DNA from: SZUA-117 sp964630795
GTDB taxonomy: Bacteria; Pseudomonadota; Gammaproteobacteria; Steroidobacterales; Woeseiaceae
Assembly (NCBI GenBank): GCA_964630795.1
Contig: CAZVWF010000021.1
Coordinates: 1-34,522, forward strand
Length of the DNA stretch: 34,522 nt
Direction of reading: 5' to 3'
Shown here piece after piece: positions 24,807-34,118 of the stretch. A program made the position numbers and the translations under genes. The number at the start of each line of letters is the position of its first letter. The stretch's first letter is position 1. Under the pieces are notes generated by a model that was not told the DNA's origin, ran no database searches, and saw only the letters and a program-made list of their open reading frames with translations.

Positions 24807-24884
24807 CCGTTTCGGGCGTTTAAGTGTGTATGTGCCGGGTTTGCTTGGTCCCGGGTGGGCAACGTACGCGAGGGTCTACCGAAG

Positions 24885-25817
24885 ATGACAATCGACGCGA
24901 AATGGTCAGATTTCAGCGGCCTCGATGCTGAGCGCGTGCTATCGGCCATGAATAATGCGCTGCCCCGCTGGGTCGCATTGCTGCTGGTCATCGGTATCGC
25001 GTGGCAGCTCGCCCAGGTTACCTGGATGCTGATGCCGGGCTCGGAGGCCGGCGACCGGATCAACACGCCGCCCGCACAGATCAGCCGCACGACACCGGCT
25101 ACCGCAGCTGTCAACATACAGAACATCGCAAACGCACATCTTTTCGGCGAGGCCGACCCCGAGGAAGTGGTCGCGCCTCCGCAGGAAATCATCGAAAACT
25201 TCGAAAACCTCGCTGAGACCCGCCTGAACCTCTCGTTGAAAGGCACGATCGCATCGGCCGACCAGGGCGCATCGATCGCGATCATTGCCGATGCCGGAAA
25301 CGAGGAAAAGATCTACCTTGTTCGCGACACGGTCGCCCCGGGAACCACCCTGCATGCGATCTATGCCGATCGCGTGGTTTTGAATCGTGGCGGTATCCTC
25401 GAGGTATTGAAGCTTCCGAAGGAGTCCCCCTCGGGAAGCGCTGCCATTCGCCGCAATACGACCACCGTCAGAAGGACCGCGACCGCCAATTCGCGAAGCA
25501 TTCAAAATGTCGTCACCCAAAACGTAACCCGGCTGGCAGACGTCATTCGCCCGACGCCCTACTACGTCTCCGGCCAGATGCAGGGTTATCGGGTATACCC
25601 GGGACGCGACCGCAACCAGTTTGCGGCATTGGGTTTGCGCCCCGGCGACCTGATCAAGGACATCGACGGCGCTGCACTTACCAATCCGCAACAAGCAACA
25701 CAGATCTTCCAGGGCCTCGGCGAGAAGGACCAGGTTTCCGTTACCGTCGAACGAAACGGCCAACCGGAGACACTGGTGCTGCGTACCAGCCAGCTCGAAC
25801 TCGATAACAGTCAATGA
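24885..25817 (+). CDS. gspC: Type II secretion system inner-membrane protein GspC
   Basis: GspC spans the inner membrane and links the inner platform to the secretin GspD. The 310-residue protein starts at the ATG at 24885, which has GAGGG 10 nt upstream (a GTG at 24855 is open but poorer). It has a short cytoplasmic N-terminus, one transmembrane helix (WVALLLVIGIAWQLAQVTWM, about 29-48), the HR region with LNLSLKGTIASADQGASIAI and VRDTVAPGTTLHAIYADRVVL, and a C-terminal PDZ domain (about 215-300) with YRVYPGRDRNQFAALGLRPGD. It is the first gene of gspC-gspD-gspE-gspF and its stop overlaps the gspD start in ATGA. Confidence 0.93.
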   Translation: MTIDAKWSDFSGLDAERVLSAMNNALPRWVALLLVIGIAWQLAQVTWMLMPGSEAGDRINTPPAQISRTTPATAAVNIQNIANAHLFGEADPEEVVAPPQEIIENFENLAETRLNLSLKGTIASADQGASIAIIADAGNEEKIYLVRDTVAPGTTLHAIYADRVVLNRGGILEVLKLPKESPSGSAAIRRNTTTVRRTATANSRSIQNVVTQNVTRLADVIRPTPYYVSGQMQGYRVYPGRDRNQFAALGLRPGDLIKDIDGAALTNPQQATQIFQGLGEKDQVSVTVERNGQPETLVLRTSQLELDNSQ

Positions 25818-27790
25818 AGGATTCCGAACCTGTGCACATTCAACGAGCAACCTACATGCGACGCCTGACACTGGTATCGACTCTTTTGCTTTTTGTGCTG
25901 CCGCTGGCGAAAGCGCAGGAACTGACAATCACGCCGAACTATCGCGACGCTGACATTCGGCAGATTATCGAGGCTGTCGGCGAGGTAACCGGGCGTAACT
26001 TCATCGTAGACCCGCGAATCACGGCCAAAGTGACGATGCTTTCCAGCACGCCAATGTCGCCGGACGCATTCTACGAGGCCTTCCTGTCGATATTGCAGGT
26101 CAATGGTTATGTCGCGATGACTACCGGCAACATCGTTAAAATCGTGCCCGATGCAACAGCACGTCAGTATGCCGGGTTATTGAACACAGACGGTGCTGCT
26201 GCCGATGACATCGTGACCCAGGTCGTCCAGGTACAAAATGTCGGTGCCGCCCAACTTGTACCCATCCTGCGCCCGCTCATCCCGCAGTACGGTCATCTCG
26301 CCGCGCATCCCGGCTCCAATATGCTCATCGTTTCGGACCGGGCGTCCAATGTTGACCGTATGCTGCGAATCATTCGCCGGATCGACCAGTCGAATGACGA
26401 TGAAATCGAAGTCGTAAGACTTGAACACGCGTCGGCCGCCGAAGTCGTTCGTGTTCTGACAACGTTGACCCAGGCGCCACGAGCAGACGGTGCCCCGGTG
26501 TCACTGTCCCTCGTTTCAGATGCACGCACCAACAGCGTACTGGTCGGTGGTGATAAATCAGAGCGCTTGCGGTTGCGCGCGTTGATCGCACACCTGGACA
26601 CCCCGCTCGAAGACGGCGGTGACACACAGGTTCGCTACCTGCGCTACGCCGACGCTGAAGAATTGTCGACCAAGCTGCAACAACATTTCGCACAGCAAGC
26701 GGCGGTCGATACCATGGCGCCATCGGCAAACTCGGCGCAAAATGTCAGCGTCTGGGCGGACACGCAGACCAATGCGATAGTCGTCAATGCCCCGCCGAAG
26801 GTCATGCGCTCGCTGATGAGCATTGTTGACAAACTCGACATCCGTCGCGCCCAGGTCCTGGTTGAGGCCATCATTGTCGAGGTGATTGCCGACAAGACAT
26901 CCGAGCTTGGTGTTACCTGGGCTGGCGATGACAGCAGCAGCAACAATCCGATCGCGCTCACCAATTTCCCGTCAGCGGGGCCCGGCGTTGCACAACTCGG
27001 CGCAGCGCTCGGTGCCGATGACGGTGCCATTGTTGACCCGAGCGCGTTGATTGGTGAAGGCATCACCATCGGTGTTGGCCGACTATCCGACAGCGGCGTC
27101 AGTTTTGCCGGCATTCTCAATGCCTTGCAGGGCAATGCCGACACCAACATCATTTCCACGCCGACACTGGTGACGACAGACAACGAAGAAGCCAGCCTGA
27201 ACGTGGGCCAGGAAGTCCCCTTCGTAACCGGTTCTTTTTCCAATACCGGGGGCACCGTGGGGTCTGTGAACCCATTCCAGACGATTCAGCGTGAGCAGGT
27301 TGGCGTCAAACTGACGATCACACCTCAGATCAACGAAGGCGGCGACGCGCTGTTGCTGAAGATTTCACAAGAGATTTCTAACATAGCCTCATCGGCGGCC
27401 GGTGCGGTCGACCTGATTACGAATGAAAGGATTATCGAGACCACGGTCATCGTCGAAGACGGCGAGATCCTCGTTCTCGGTGGACTCCTGGAAGACACCC
27501 TTCGTGAATCCGAACAACGGGTGCCCATTCTCGGCAGCATACCGATATTGGGCGCATTATTCCGAACCCAGAAGTCTGATGTCGTCAAAACCAACCTGAT
27601 GGTTTTCATTCGGCCGAAGATCCTGCGCGACACCGCGCAAACGCGTTTCGAAACAAACACGAAGTACAATCAGATTAGCGAAGCGCTGGAAGGAAACAGT
27701 CCGAGGCTGATGCCTGGCGCCGGACGACCGTCGCTGCCGCCGATCGAGACCTATCAGAATCCCCAGGACAACACGACCGACAACCAGTAA
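25814..27790 (+). CDS. gspD: Type II secretion system secretin GspD
   Basis: GspD forms the outer-membrane channel. The 658-residue frame holds a signal peptide (core LVSTLLLFVLPLA, cleaved near AKA-QE), the N0 domain (LTITPNYRDADIRQIIEAVGEVTGRNFIVDP), three N1-N3 modules (for example VQVQNVGAAQLVPILRPL), and the secretin core with VLVEAIIVEVI, NVGQEVPFVTG, VGVKLTITPQINEGGD and VPILGSIPILGALFR. The start is uncertain: ATG at 25814 overlaps the gspC stop (ATGA); GTG at 25832 has AAGGA about 10 nt upstream; ATG at 25856 gives the shortest signal peptide. I report the coupled start. The C-terminal 60 residues are Pro/Asn-rich. Confidence 0.94.
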   Translation: MKDSEPVHIQRATYMRRLTLVSTLLLFVLPLAKAQELTITPNYRDADIRQIIEAVGEVTGRNFIVDPRITAKVTMLSSTPMSPDAFYEAFLSILQVNGYVAMTTGNIVKIVPDATARQYAGLLNTDGAAADDIVTQVVQVQNVGAAQLVPILRPLIPQYGHLAAHPGSNMLIVSDRASNVDRMLRIIRRIDQSNDDEIEVVRLEHASAAEVVRVLTTLTQAPRADGAPVSLSLVSDARTNSVLVGGDKSERLRLRALIAHLDTPLEDGGDTQVRYLRYADAEELSTKLQQHFAQQAAVDTMAPSANSAQNVSVWADTQTNAIVVNAPPKVMRSLMSIVDKLDIRRAQVLVEAIIVEVIADKTSELGVTWAGDDSSSNNPIALTNFPSAGPGVAQLGAALGADDGAIVDPSALIGEGITIGVGRLSDSGVSFAGILNALQGNADTNIISTPTLVTTDNEEASLNVGQEVPFVTGSFSNTGGTVGSVNPFQTIQREQVGVKLTITPQINEGGDALLLKISQEISNIASSAAGAVDLITNERIIETTVIVEDGEILVLGGLLEDTLRESEQRVPILGSIPILGALFRTQKSDVVKTNLMVFIRPKILRDTAQTRFETNTKYNQISEALEGNSPRLMPGAGRPSLPPIETYQNPQDNTTDNQ

Positions 27791-27805
27791 GCGGAACGCC
27801 GGCAA

Positions 27806-29356
27806 ATGGAAGGATCTTCAGAAATTGCTCTTGAAACCGGGGATGACACGGCGGAAGAATTAACACTGGCAGAAGAACCGGTCGCAGATCAGGCCGTTGG
27901 TCGTGCGCTACCGTTTTCGTTCGCCAAACGCCACGGCATTCTGATTCGGGACTTTGATGATGGTGTCGCCAACGCCGTCTATCGTACCGGCGCATCGCCG
28001 CTCAGCCTGGCTGAAGCCCGTCGCTTCGTCGGCGTCCCGCTCAATCTGACCCGCGTTACCGCAGAAGCCTTTGACGGCATGCTGCAACAGACATACGAGC
28101 AAGGCAGCCAGATGGCGATGCAGATGGTCGGCGATCTCGACGAACATACCGATCTGCTTCAGGTCGCACAGGAACTGCCAGAACCGTCAGACCTGCTGGA
28201 GAGTGATGACGATGCGCCAATCATTCGTTTCATCAATGCCGTTCTGACGGAAGCGGTCAAGGAAAACGCTTCGGACGTCCACATCGAACCCTATGAAAAT
28301 CGATTGGGTGTTCGTTTCCGCATCGATGGCGTCCTGCAGGAAGTACTGCAAACCCGCCGAGCACTGGCACCGCTGGTCGTCTCACGCATCAAGGTCATGT
28401 CCAAACTCGACATTGCCGAAAAACGCTTGCCGCAGGATGGTCGCATCTCGCTCAAGATTGCCGGCCGCGCTGTCGATGTCCGTGTCTCCACCATGCCTTC
28501 AGGTCACGGTGAGCGTGTCGTCCTCCGACTACTGGATAAACAGGCTGGTCGACTTGATCTCAACTCGCTCGGCATGGATCCCCAATCGCAGACGATGATG
28601 GATGAGTTAATCCACAAGCCGCACGGCATCATCCTGGTCACGGGTCCGACCGGCTCCGGCAAGACGACCACGTTATACGCCGCGCTCGAACGCATCAACG
28701 ACAACAGCCGCAACATCATGACGGTCGAAGATCCTATTGAGTATTTCATTGACGGCATTGGCCAGACCCAGGTCAACACCAAGGTCGACATGACCTTTGC
28801 GCGCGGATTGCGAGCGATACTGCGACAGGACCCGGATGTTGTCATGGTGGGTGAGATTCGCGATCTCGAAACGGCGGAAATTGCAGTCCAGGCCAGTTTG
28901 ACCGGTCACCTCGTGCTCTCCACGCTACACACCAATACCGCGGCTGGCGCCGTGACCCGACTGCGCGACATGGGTGTGGAACCCTTCCTCCTCTCATCGA
29001 GCCTCATTGGCGTGCTGGCCCAGCGCCTGGTGCGGGTACTCGATGACGATACCAAGGTGCCGTACGAAGCACGGGACTACGAATGTCACACGCTAAAACT
29101 CGATCCGGAAGACACGCCTGCGCTGTATCGGCCTGGCGCCGATGATGCAAGCGGCTTTCGAGGACGAACCGGCATCTACGAACTCATCGCGATCGATGAC
29201 GCCATGCGGACCATGATTCACGATGGCGCCAGCGAGCAAAGTCTGGAGAAATATGCACGTACCCTGACCCCCGGCATTCGTGATGACGGTCGACGACGTG
29301 TTCTGGCCGGTGACACAACGCTCGAAGAAGTCCTGCGCGTGACACGCGCCGACTAG
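27806..29356 (+). CDS. gspE: Type II secretion system ATPase GspE, without zinc tetracysteine motif
   Basis: GspE is the cytoplasmic hexameric ATPase that powers pseudopilus assembly. The 516-residue protein has the N-terminal GspL-binding region (LPFSFAKRHGILI near 35-47), Walker A GPTGSGKT at 280-287, the Asp box TVEDPIEYFI at 306-315, Walker B VVMVGEIRD at 345-353 and the His box LSTLHTN at 371-377. Most GspE proteins carry two CxxC pairs in a zinc-binding insert between RLVR and GYRGRTGIYEL. Here the two sites read VLDDDTK (411-417) and YRPGADDASGFRGR (441-454), so all four cysteines are gone although the insert keeps its length. It lies 15 bp after gspD and 18 bp before gspF. The family assignment is secure. 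Confidence 0.95.
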   Translation: MEGSSEIALETGDDTAEELTLAEEPVADQAVGRALPFSFAKRHGILIRDFDDGVANAVYRTGASPLSLAEARRFVGVPLNLTRVTAEAFDGMLQQTYEQGSQMAMQMVGDLDEHTDLLQVAQELPEPSDLLESDDDAPIIRFINAVLTEAVKENASDVHIEPYENRLGVRFRIDGVLQEVLQTRRALAPLVVSRIKVMSKLDIAEKRLPQDGRISLKIAGRAVDVRVSTMPSGHGERVVLRLLDKQAGRLDLNSLGMDPQSQTMMDELIHKPHGIILVTGPTGSGKTTTLYAALERINDNSRNIMTVEDPIEYFIDGIGQTQVNTKVDMTFARGLRAILRQDPDVVMVGEIRDLETAEIAVQASLTGHLVLSTLHTNTAAGAVTRLRDMGVEPFLLSSSLIGVLAQRLVRVLDDDTKVPYEARDYECHTLKLDPEDTPALYRPGADDASGFRGRTGIYELIAIDDAMRTMIHDGASEQSLEKYARTLTPGIRDDGRRRVLAGDTTLEEVLRVTRAD

Positions 29357-29374
29357 ACAAAGCAGGATTCCGAT

Positions 29375-30589
29375 ATGGGCGCGTTCGAGTTCGTAGCTCT
29401 CGACAAAAACGGCAAGGAGTCCAAAGGACTTCTCGAAGGCGACACTGCAAAACACGTTCGCCAGTTGCTACGCGAACGGCAGTTACTACCCGTCAAAGTG
29501 TCGGAAGTTGCACAAAAAGAGTCGAAACGGCAAACGAATTTCTCCCTGCGCCGGGGACTTTCTGCCAGCGACCTGGCACTCCTCACCCGGCAGCTGGCGA
29601 CACTGTCGCAATCCGGGTTGCCACTGGAAGAGGCATTGCTGGCCGTCAGTCAACAGAACGAAAATCCCCGAGCGCAGAGTATTTTGCTGGGCGTGCGCTC
29701 ACGTGTCATGGAAGGCCATTCGCTGGCCGACGGGCTCGCGGACTTTCCGCAGGCGTTTCCGGAGCTTTACCGGGCCACCGTTGCCGCCGGCGAACAATCC
29801 GGGCACCTTGACGGCGTTCTGGAGAGACTTGCTGAGTTCACCGAATCTCGCCAGGTACTTCAACAACAGGTTCGTAATGCCCTGATATACCCGATCACAC
29901 TGGTTGTCACCGCCGTGTTGATAATCAGCTTCATGCTGGCATACGTCATTCCCATGGTCATCGGCGTCTTTCAGAACTTTGATGCAGAATTGCCGGTACT
30001 GACCCGTGCAGTCATCGCATCCAGTGACTTTTTGCGCGGCTACTGGCACGTCACAATCGGTGCCATCATTCTGATCACTTATGGCGTAAAGAAACTCCTT
30101 ACCAGGGAGGGACCGCGGCGCAACTATCACCGAACGTTGTTACGCCTGCCTGTTGTCGGCAGGCTGACCCGGGGCATCAATACTGCACGCTTCACTCAGA
30201 CGTTAAGTATCCTGGCTGGCAGCGGCGTTCCAATTCTCGAGTCGCTACGCATTGCCGCACAGGTCGTTGAAAACATCCCGATGCGTGAGGCTGTTGAGGA
30301 AGCGGCGCTTCGAATTCGCGAGGGCGGCATGATCAGTCGCTCACTGGCGGCCAGCAAACTCTTTCCACCCATGACGACCCACCTGATCTCCAGCGGAGAG
30401 GCCGGCGGTCGTCTTGAAGAGATGCTGGCCCGAGCCGCAGTCAACCAGGAGCGCGAAGTCGACGGACTGATTTCGACTTTGCTGGGCATCATGCAACCGC
30501 TCCTGGTGATCGTCATGGCATTCATTGTCCTCCTGATCGTGCTGGCTATTCTCCTGCCGATCTTCGAGATCAATAACCTGATCCGCTAA
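29375..30589 (+). CDS. gspF: Type II secretion system inner-membrane platform protein GspF
   Basis: GspF is the polytopic platform protein around which GspE works. The 404-residue protein has the N-terminal FVALDKNGKESKGLLEGD region, two homologous GspF domains (about 70-195 and 270-395) each with the family pattern LTRQLATLSQSGLPLEEAL and FTQTLSILAGSGVPILESL, PELYRATVAAGEQSGHLDGVL, and hydrophobic helices near 170-195, 220-240 and 370-395. It lies 18 bp after gspE. No pseudopilin gene follows: the next plus-strand gene encodes an unrelated acidic protein, after a likely terminator. Confidence 0.95.
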   Translation: MGAFEFVALDKNGKESKGLLEGDTAKHVRQLLRERQLLPVKVSEVAQKESKRQTNFSLRRGLSASDLALLTRQLATLSQSGLPLEEALLAVSQQNENPRAQSILLGVRSRVMEGHSLADGLADFPQAFPELYRATVAAGEQSGHLDGVLERLAEFTESRQVLQQQVRNALIYPITLVVTAVLIISFMLAYVIPMVIGVFQNFDAELPVLTRAVIASSDFLRGYWHVTIGAIILITYGVKKLLTREGPRRNYHRTLLRLPVVGRLTRGINTARFTQTLSILAGSGVPILESLRIAAQVVENIPMREAVEEAALRIREGGMISRSLAASKLFPPMTTHLISSGEAGGRLEEMLARAAVNQEREVDGLISTLLGIMQPLLVIVMAFIVLLIVLAILLPIFEINNLIR

Positions 30590-30639
30590 CGTATCGGAGT
30601 AATTTCCCATTATTTTCCAGCTATTTGCATCATCTCGAC

Positions 30640-30674
30640 AAATGGCGCCATCTGGTTCTTGCACGCCATTTTCT
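30640..30674 (+). terminator. Possible terminator after gspF
   Basis: AAATGGCG and CGCCATTT are perfect 8-bp inverted arms with a 16-nt loop that itself contains CCATCTGG, followed by TCTTTC. It is 50 bp after the gspF stop and suggests that the gsp operon ends there. The loop is long and the T-run is broken, so efficiency is uncertain. Confidence 0.4.
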
Positions 30675-30757
30675 TTCGCGGTATACAGGCAAAAAGCAAT
30701 CATGGATGAGTATTCCCCAAGGATGGTTAACAGTCATTTCACAAGGTTAAGTGACAC

Positions 30758-31042
30758 ATGAACATAGAAATGGGTGACGTACAGCCTGACGATAAGGACG
30801 AGGATCTCGACGAACCTTTGGAAGAGGAACTGGTGGATGAAGCCGTGTTTTCCGAGCCAGAATCTACCGACAATGTCGGAGACGCGTCAGTTGAAATCAA
30901 TGTGGAACAGCTGATTGCTGATTTCGAGCAATCTGACGATTCGACGTCCTCGCGAAAGCAGGAAGTTCGTCGGCGTCTTGAAGATCTCGCAGAAGAGGGT
31001 TCCATGGAAGACACCTATGCGATCGAGTTCGACGAATCCTGA
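30758..31042 (+). CDS. Small highly acidic protein, unknown function
   Basis: Not recognised. The 94-residue product is extremely acidic in its first 55 residues (runs such as DDKDEDLDEPLEEEL), has no cysteine, signal peptide or membrane segment, and ends with a short amphipathic stretch SSRKQEVRRRLEDLAEEG followed by another acidic tail. AAGG lies 11 nt before the ATG. It sits alone between the end of the gsp operon and the convergent dnaE2 gene, with only 4 bp between the two stop codons. The C-terminal basic helix with an acidic remainder is a pattern seen in small gammaproteobacterial proteins of unknown role, and protein binding is possible. I do not assign a function. Confidence 0.65.
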   Translation: MNIEMGDVQPDDKDEDLDEPLEEELVDEAVFSEPESTDNVGDASVEINVEQLIADFEQSDDSTSSRKQEVRRRLEDLAEEGSMEDTYAIEFDES

Positions 31043-31046
31043 GTCG

Positions 31047-34000
31047 TTATCGAAAGTCTCTTGATCCCGGCACGAGCTCACCCAGCAGCTCACTGTGATC
31101 GAAGAGTTTTCTCGCAATCACGTGTATCACTTTCCCCTCTTTCTGCAGTTCGCCCTGCGCCCCGATCAAGTTCGCATTTAGCAGGACATCGCGCTGTTCT
31201 TCCGCGGTCTTTTTCCACACGACCAGGTTGCTGTAACCCGTTTCGTCTTCAAGCGTAATAAACGTAACACCACTCGCGGTTCCAGGCTGCTGCCTGGTGA
31301 TAACCAAGCCTGCGATACGTAGCTGACGTCCCGCCGCAAGCGTTTCCAGCTGCTCTGCTGATACATAGCGATAGCGATCCAGGTGCGGACGAATCAAGCG
31401 CATGGGATGACGACCCAGCGTCAGGCCCAGGCTTTGGTAATCCGCGACGATGTCCTGTCCTTCAGTCGGCCTGCGCAGCATCGGAACCGCCTCGAAACGA
31501 TCCAGCGAGGAGAAGATCGGTGCTGGTTCCTCCACACCCGCCACCGTCCAGCGAACCTTGTGCCGGTGCCCCGCCAGCGACTTCAGTGCGCCTGCAGCCG
31601 CCAAAGCACTTAACTCACACCGATTCAGGCCGGTTCGCTCCAGTAACAACTGGATACTTTGATAACCGGATTGGCGCTGCCTGACGATTGCCTCTCCCGC
31701 TTTTTCAGACAGTCCCTTGACCTGTCGCAAACCGAGACGTAATGCAGCTTCTTCCTGCTCGTTCCGCTCCAGCGTCGAGTCCCAGTCACTTTTATTGACA
31801 TCCACCGGGCGAACTTCCACGCCATGCCGGCGCGCATCCTGGGTCAGTTGTGACGCCGAGTAAAAACCCATCGGCTGACTGTTCAAGAGTGCACAGGTAA
31901 AGGCCGCCGGTGTATGGCATTTCAGCCAGCACGAGACATAGACCAGCAAGGCAAAGCTGGCCGAATGCGATTCAGGAAAACCATATTCACCGAAACCCAG
32001 GATCTGTTGAAAAATCTGGCGCGCAAATGTCTCGGTGTAGCCGCGTTTTTTCATGCCTTGAATCAGTTTTTGTTCGAAAGGGCCGAGTCCGCCACGGCGC
32101 TTCCAGGCCGCCATCGCCCGCCGTAGACGATCGGCCTCGCCCGGCGTAAAGCCAGCAGCTACTACCGCCAGTTGCATGACCTGCTCCTGGAAGATCGGCA
32201 CACCCAGCGTACGTTGCAGCACCTCCCTGACATCCTCGCTGGGATATTCGACTGCCTCCTCGCCATTCCGTCGCCGAAGGTAGGGATGCACCATGTCACC
32301 CTGAATCGGCCCGGGCCGAATAAGCGCCACCTCAATGACAAGGTCGTAGTAACAACGCGGCTTGAGTCTCGGCAACATCGCCATTTGCGCACGCGACTCA
32401 ATCTGAAAGACGCCCATCGTATCGCCTTCGCAAATCATGTCGTAAACCACCTGATCCTCGGCGGGCACCGTTGCCAGCGTGTATTCCCGACCATCGAACT
32501 GCCGGATCAAAGCGAAGCTGCGACGTATCGCGGTTAACATTCCCAGGCCCAGGACGTCTACTTTCAACAGCCCAAGGTCTTCCAGGTCATTCTTCTCCCA
32601 CTGGATGACCGTACGATAATCCATCGCGGCGTTTTCAACAGGCACCAGTTCCGACAGCGAACTGTTCGAGATGACAAAACCGCCGACATGCTGTGAAAGG
32701 TGGCGTGGAAAGTCGATCAACTCGCCGACGAGATACAAAAGCCGTCGGATAACCGGACTGCCTGGATCAAGCCCGGCCTCAATGACCCGACTGTCGTCGA
32801 TTCCACGACCATCCCACCACCGGGTTGACTTTGCGAGGCGGTCGATCTGCAAACCATCCAGCCCCAGCGTCTTGCCCACGTCGCGCACGGCACTCCGCGG
32901 ACGATAGGTAATGATCGTGGCTGCCAGCGCCGCTCGCTCCCGACCATACTTCTGATAGATGTACTGGATGACCTCTTCGCGGCGTTCGTGCTCGAAGTCC
33001 ACATCGATATCAGGCGGTTCGTTGCGCTCCTTCGAGATAAACCGCTCCACAAGCGTCGCCATACGCTCAGGGTCCACCTCGGTAATGCCGAGACAGAAAC
33101 AGACAGCGGAGTTGGCGGCTGAACCACGTCCCTGACACAGGATCCCCTGGCTGCGGGCGAAAGCAACAATGTCATACACCGTCAGGAAATACGGTTCATA
33201 ACGAAGCTCGCGAATAAGTTCCAGCTCATGTTCCACCAGGGTACGGACTTTCAGCGAAACGCCAGCCGGCCAGCGTTTCCGCATCCCTGCTTCCGTCAGT
33301 CGGCGCAGGTAACTGGTCGGCGTTTCTGCATCAGGAACCAATTCATCGGGGTACTCGTAACGAAGCTCATCGAGGGAAAACGAAATCGACTTCGCGATAT
33401 CGGTTGTGGCCTTGCGCAAGTCAGCGGGATAAATCGATTCGAGAACACTTTGTGGACGCAGGTACCGCTCGCCATTCGAATACAACAAAAAGCCAGCACG
33501 GTCGAGTGTCGTGTTCTCACGAATAGCTGTCACGGTATCCTGCAACGCCCGTCGTTTGCGAGAATGCATGTGCACATCGCCACTCGCCACCAGCGGAAGG
33601 TTAAGCGAAGCACCCAGACGCCGAATGCGTTCGAGACGCAGGTGCTCAAGTCCATCGGCCAGTAACTCCACCGCAATCCAAAGGCGGTCACGAAAGGCAT
33701 CCGTGATCCAGGCGTCCCTGGCGTCCAGCAGCAACTGGTTGTCAGGCACCCAGAGAACGTAGCAATTGGCCAGCCCATCCGAAAAGTCCTCTGCCGTCAG
33801 GCAATAACTCCCCTTGTCGGCTGCACGGCGGCCACGTGTAATCAGGGAGCACAACTCGGCATAACCCGCCCGGTTCCGCGCCAGTACGACCAGCTTGAGT
33901 CCGTTCGACAGACGAAATTCAGAACCAATAATGAGCGGAAGCTTTTGTGCCTTTGCCGCGACATGTGCCCGCACGATCCCGGAAACGCTGCATTCATCGG

Positions 34001-34118
34001 TTATGGCGAGGGCACGATAAGCAAGGCTGGCGGCGATCTCGACGAGTTCCTCCGGATGCGATGCGCCTCTTAAAAAAGTGAAATTACTGAGCGCATGGAG
34101 TTCCGCATAGCCCGTCAA
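31047..34118 (-). CDS. dnaE2: Error-prone DNA polymerase DnaE2 (ImuC)
   Basis: DnaE2 is the SOS-induced C-family polymerase that works with ImuA and ImuB in translesion synthesis. The product of about 1023 residues starts with a PHP domain (YAELHALSNFTFLRGASHPEELV, then LAITDECSVSGIVRAH), the palm with acidic metal ligands in EPPDIDVDFEHERREEVIQYIYQKYG, fingers with GVFQIESRAQMAMLPRL and GFGEYGFPESHSASFALLVYVS, a helix-hairpin-helix region, and an OB domain ending SRDFR. I chose the TTG at 34118 because its TTGA overlaps the imuB stop and the family starts only a few residues before YAELH. GTG at 34178 is open and would give 1043 residues, overlapping imuB by 64 bp. Confidence 0.94.
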   Translation of the reverse strand: MTGYAELHALSNFTFLRGASHPEELVEIAASLAYRALAITDECSVSGIVRAHVAAKAQKLPLIIGSEFRLSNGLKLVVLARNRAGYAELCSLITRGRRAADKGSYCLTAEDFSDGLANCYVLWVPDNQLLLDARDAWITDAFRDRLWIAVELLADGLEHLRLERIRRLGASLNLPLVASGDVHMHSRKRRALQDTVTAIRENTTLDRAGFLLYSNGERYLRPQSVLESIYPADLRKATTDIAKSISFSLDELRYEYPDELVPDAETPTSYLRRLTEAGMRKRWPAGVSLKVRTLVEHELELIRELRYEPYFLTVYDIVAFARSQGILCQGRGSAANSAVCFCLGITEVDPERMATLVERFISKERNEPPDIDVDFEHERREEVIQYIYQKYGRERAALAATIITYRPRSAVRDVGKTLGLDGLQIDRLAKSTRWWDGRGIDDSRVIEAGLDPGSPVIRRLLYLVGELIDFPRHLSQHVGGFVISNSSLSELVPVENAAMDYRTVIQWEKNDLEDLGLLKVDVLGLGMLTAIRRSFALIRQFDGREYTLATVPAEDQVVYDMICEGDTMGVFQIESRAQMAMLPRLKPRCYYDLVIEVALIRPGPIQGDMVHPYLRRRNGEEAVEYPSEDVREVLQRTLGVPIFQEQVMQLAVVAAGFTPGEADRLRRAMAAWKRRGGLGPFEQKLIQGMKKRGYTETFARQIFQQILGFGEYGFPESHSASFALLVYVSCWLKCHTPAAFTCALLNSQPMGFYSASQLTQDARRHGVEVRPVDVNKSDWDSTLERNEQEEAALRLGLRQVKGLSEKAGEAIVRQRQSGYQSIQLLLERTGLNRCELSALAAAGALKSLAGHRHKVRWTVAGVEEPAPIFSSLDRFEAVPMLRRPTEGQDIVADYQSLGLTLGRHPMRLIRPHLDRYRYVSAEQLETLAAGRQLRIAGLVITRQQPGTASGVTFITLEDETGYSNLVVWKKTAEEQRDVLLNANLIGAQGELQKEGKVIHVIARKLFDHSELLGELVPGSRDFR

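Larger units (their letters stand above)
24584..24884. other. Divergent intergenic region between clpS and gspC
   Basis: A 301-bp region without a gene. It contains a perfect TATAAT reading toward clpS, a TTGTTG/TATTAT pair reading toward gspC, and a hairpin of GGCAGAT and ATCTGCC with a 9-nt loop (24723-24745) followed after 12 nt by a run of seven T on the plus strand. The hairpin could be an operator or a leader structure. In E. coli cspD lies beside clpS; no cold-shock gene is present here. Confidence 0.45.
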
